Assembly: GCF_001584335.1 (NCBI RefSeq)
Contig: NZ_LSBB01000023.1
Span: forward strand, 162,791 to 226,790
Direction of reading: 5' to 3'
DNA from: Bacillus atrophaeus
GTDB taxonomy: Bacteria > Bacillota > Bacilli > Bacillales > Bacillaceae
DNA: 64,000 nucleotides
Both the position numbers and the translations under genes were made by a program. Positions 62,084-64,000 of the stretch are shown here, piece by piece. Below the pieces are notes generated by a model. The model was not told the origin of the DNA. It saw only the letters and a program-made list of their open reading frames with translations, and ran no database searches. The first letter of the stretch is position 1; the number at the start of each line of letters is the position of its first letter.

Positions 62084-62540
62084 GTTTATTGATCTCCTCA
62101 CAAAGCGTTTCATACCGTTTTCCAACGGCCGTGAAGGTAATTTCTCTTTCTTCATCTCCGACTCTTTTCAGCACAATTTCCAGACGGTCATGGGGCAGCT
62201 GATCATGAATTAAATGAGCCCATTCAACCAGACACACACCTTGCCCTTCAAAATATTCTTCCAGGCCTAAATCCTCACTCTCGTCTTCCATTCTATACAC
62301 ATCCATATGATATAAAGGAAGCGAGCCATCATTATATTCTTTAATAATAGTGAAAGTCGGGCTGTTCACTACACGACTAATTCCCAGGCCTTCAGCAAAA
62401 CCTTTTGTAAAAGTGGTTTTTCCTGCACCTAAATCGCCTTCTAATGTCAGGACATCTCCCGGTCTTGAAAACGAAGCAGTGAGCTTTGCAATTGCTTTTG
62501 TCTCTTCGGGATTTTTTGTTTTCCATGTTAATTGCTTCAC
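62064..62540 (-). CDS. tsaE: t6A synthesis ATPase TsaE
   Basis: 158 residues. P-loop GDLGAGKTT; LPLYHMDVYRMEDESEDLGL and CLVEWAHLI are TsaE motifs. Supplies ATPase cycling to TsaBD. Confidence 0.96.
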   Translation of the reverse strand: MKQLTWKTKNPEETKAIAKLTASFSRPGDVLTLEGDLGAGKTTFTKGFAEGLGISRVVNSPTFTIIKEYNDGSLPLYHMDVYRMEDESEDLGLEEYFEGQGVCLVEWAHLIHDQLPHDRLEIVLKRVGDEEREITFTAVGKRYETLCEEINKHDNISN

Positions 62541-62555
62541 TGTAAATCACCCGTC

Positions 62556-63530
62556 TTATCTAAAATGATTATATCCTTTTTTCTCAAGAGCCATCCTTTG
62601 GCTTCCTGTATTCAATATTACACTGCTTCCTGTATTCTCAATTACTACCCCTATTTGTTTTATAGGGATGCAGAGCTTTTTGCACTGCTCCTTTAACAAG
62701 TCCCACTCAAGGTTTGAAATGGTTCCGGTAAGTTCAAAATCCTCTCCGCCAAATAATGCCCACTTCTGCCATTGAGGATGAAGTTTGGACAAATCTTGGC
62801 GGACTGGAAGCAGACTTTCTTCAATTTCAATTGTAACTGAGCTGGCTTCCGCAATTTCATTTAATTCACTGGCCAATCCATCGCTTATATCATTTAAAGC
62901 CACACGCTCAAATGCCGAACATAACCTGCCAGCCATCACTCTTGGTTCCGGCCGTTTATGCCTTTTAATAAAATGAGCCGTTTCAATAGATACAGGAGGA
63001 GAAAACTCTTCTAATAACAGAGAAAGACCTGCGGCAGAGCAACCTAGTTCACCTGTCACAAACACAATATCATTCGGCTTAGCCGAACTTCGCAAACACG
63101 CCCGTCCTTGCTCGACTTCACCAATCACAGTCACAGTGACCACTAATTTATCCGAAGTAGAAACTGAATCTCCGCCAATCAGATCCATCTGGTATAGTTT
63201 CGCCAGTTCATTCATTCCTTCATACATTGCTCTTACATCTGATGCCTGCCACGTTGTGGGGACTGCAATAGAAACCAAATAGAACTTAGGAAATCCTCCC
63301 ATGGCGGCAATGTCACTGATATTGACAGCCAGAGCCTTATAACCAATATCTTGAGGGCTGGAATAATCCAATTTGAAATGGACATCCTCGACCATCGTAT
63401 CGACGCACACAATTTCCTGAACCCCTCTATTTGCAGTATAAACGGCGGCGTCATCACCAATCCCTACGTCAACGGAAGAATGATGGATTGTCGGTGGAGT
63501 GATACTGTGTATCAGGTCAAACTCATCCAT
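62556..63530 (-). CDS. thiL: Thiamine-monophosphate kinase ThiL
   Basis: 324 residues. GIGDDAAV (N-terminal metal site), LIGGDSVST and LNDISDGLASELNEIAE match ThiL, which makes thiamine pyrophosphate. First gene of the thiL-tsaE-tsaB-rimI-tsaD operon; ribosome binding site AAAGGAGG. Confidence 0.96.
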   Translation of the reverse strand: MDEFDLIHSITPPTIHHSSVDVGIGDDAAVYTANRGVQEIVCVDTMVEDVHFKLDYSSPQDIGYKALAVNISDIAAMGGFPKFYLVSIAVPTTWQASDVRAMYEGMNELAKLYQMDLIGGDSVSTSDKLVVTVTVIGEVEQGRACLRSSAKPNDIVFVTGELGCSAAGLSLLLEEFSPPVSIETAHFIKRHKRPEPRVMAGRLCSAFERVALNDISDGLASELNEIAEASSVTIEIEESLLPVRQDLSKLHPQWQKWALFGGEDFELTGTISNLEWDLLKEQCKKLCIPIKQIGVVIENTGSSVILNTGSQRMALEKKGYNHFR

Positions 63531-63575
63531 ACTACTACCTCCTTTCCGCCATACTTTTGCATGTGTACTGCTTCT

Positions 63576-63604
63576 AGTGTATCGAATTATGTTCTAATGT
63601 CCAA
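63576..63604 (-). promoter_or_regulatory. Promoter of the thiL operon
   Basis: Minus-strand TTGGAC (63604-63599), 17-base spacer, TACACT (63581-63576), 46 bases before the thiL start. Confidence 0.65.
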
Positions 63605-63667
63605 GACTTTGTCGATATAAAGAAAGCTTGGCAATAAACCAAGCTGCTGATTCTTATAAAAGAAAAC

Positions 63668-63702
63668 ACAAAAAAAAACGAAAACATGATCGTTTCGTTT
63701 AC
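63668..63702 (-). terminator. Terminator of the rrn/tRNA transcript
   Basis: AAACGAAA/TTTTCGTTT-type stem followed by a T-run on the minus strand, 10 bases after the tRNA-Asp gene. Confidence 0.8.
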
Positions 63703-63711
63703 AATAAAAAA

Positions 63712-63788
63712 TGGCGGTCCGGACGGGACTCGAACCCGCGACCTCCTGCGTGACAGGCAGGCATTCTAACCAACTGAACTACCGGACC
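63712..63788 (-). tRNA. tRNA-Asp (GTC)
   Basis: 77 bases with encoded CCA. Acceptor GGTCCGG/CCGGACC, anticodon GTC in CCTGTCACG, and T-arm GGTTCGAGTCC. Confidence 0.97.
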
Positions 63789-63816
63789 ATATTTCACTTT
63801 TATGTAGTGAATAAAT

Positions 63817-63894
<78 letters not shown>

Positions 63895-63922
63895 ATGATA
63901 AAATATGTTTTTAAAAACAAAA

Positions 63923-64000
63923 GCTTGGCGGCGTCCTACTCTCACAGGGGGAAGCCCCCGACTACCATCGGCGCTGAAGAGCTTAACTACCGTGTTCGGT
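63923..64000 (-). rRNA. 5S rRNA, 3' part
   Basis: The minus strand reads the conserved 5S 3' half (TTAAGCTCTTCAGCGCCGAT; GAGAGTAGGACGCCGCCAAG). The 5' part is outside the window. The order 5S, tRNA-fMet, tRNA-Asp, thiL fits rrnE of B. subtilis. Confidence 0.95.

Overview
The window is from a chromosome of the Bacillus subtilis group. The right end carries, on the minus strand, the 3' part of a 5S rRNA gene, tRNA-fMet and tRNA-Asp, then the conserved block thiL-tsaE-tsaB-rimI-tsaD / ydiF / moaC-rex-tatAY-tatCY / ydiL-ydiK / groES-groEL. This matches the rrnE-groE neighbourhood of B. subtilis 168 as I remember it, and the protein lengths agree (TsaB 229 aa, TatAy 57 aa, GroES 94 aa, GroEL 544 aa).

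From 8692 to 52329 a complete-looking temperate siphophage is integrated at the 3' end of groEL. An 18-bp direct repeat, identical to the last five codons plus stop of groEL, bounds it. The prophage is mosaic. Its immunity end (integrase, ImmA-like protease, HTH repressor) reads rightward next to attR. From the Cro-like gene onward nearly everything reads leftward: Rha/KilAC antirepressor, a yqaI-like gene, annealing protein and nuclease, DnaD/DnaC-like replication proteins, RusA, XtrA, YopX, an Xpf-like sigma-type late regulator, terS/terL, SPP1-type portal and head genes, an SPP1-type tail, holin and amidase. Cargo genes lie at the attL end and between modules.

Three things stand out in the prophage. 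First, a three-gene module occurs three times (10840-11526, 35400-36079, 36153-36855): a 45-49 aa hydrophobic peptide with a very basic tail, a two-helix membrane protein, and an excisionase-like HTH protein. Each copy has a consensus sigma-A promoter containing its own inverted repeat, and an opposing short promoter-terminator unit overlapping the peptide gene's 3' end. This looks like a type I toxin/antisense-RNA locus coupled to a dedicated regulator. Second, the major tail protein gene ends in ACG CCC TAA and is followed 256 nt later by a second identical ACG CCC TAA. Each reads by a +1 shift into an 85-residue FN3 domain, so up to three tail-tube proteins (174, 259, 344 aa) are encoded. 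Third, the tail-assembly chaperone has a likely -1 frameshift (gpG / gpGT).

The left 8.6 kb is an accessory region that ends in a frameshifted remnant of another tyrosine integrase 105 bp from attL. It is probably an older element inserted at the same groEL site. It holds a truncated STAND/TPR regulator gene (open at the window edge), a decapitated NarL-type response regulator, a lipoprotein beta-lactamase-like hydrolase with SLH repeats, and a membrane sensor followed by a single-polypeptide histidine kinase/response regulator.
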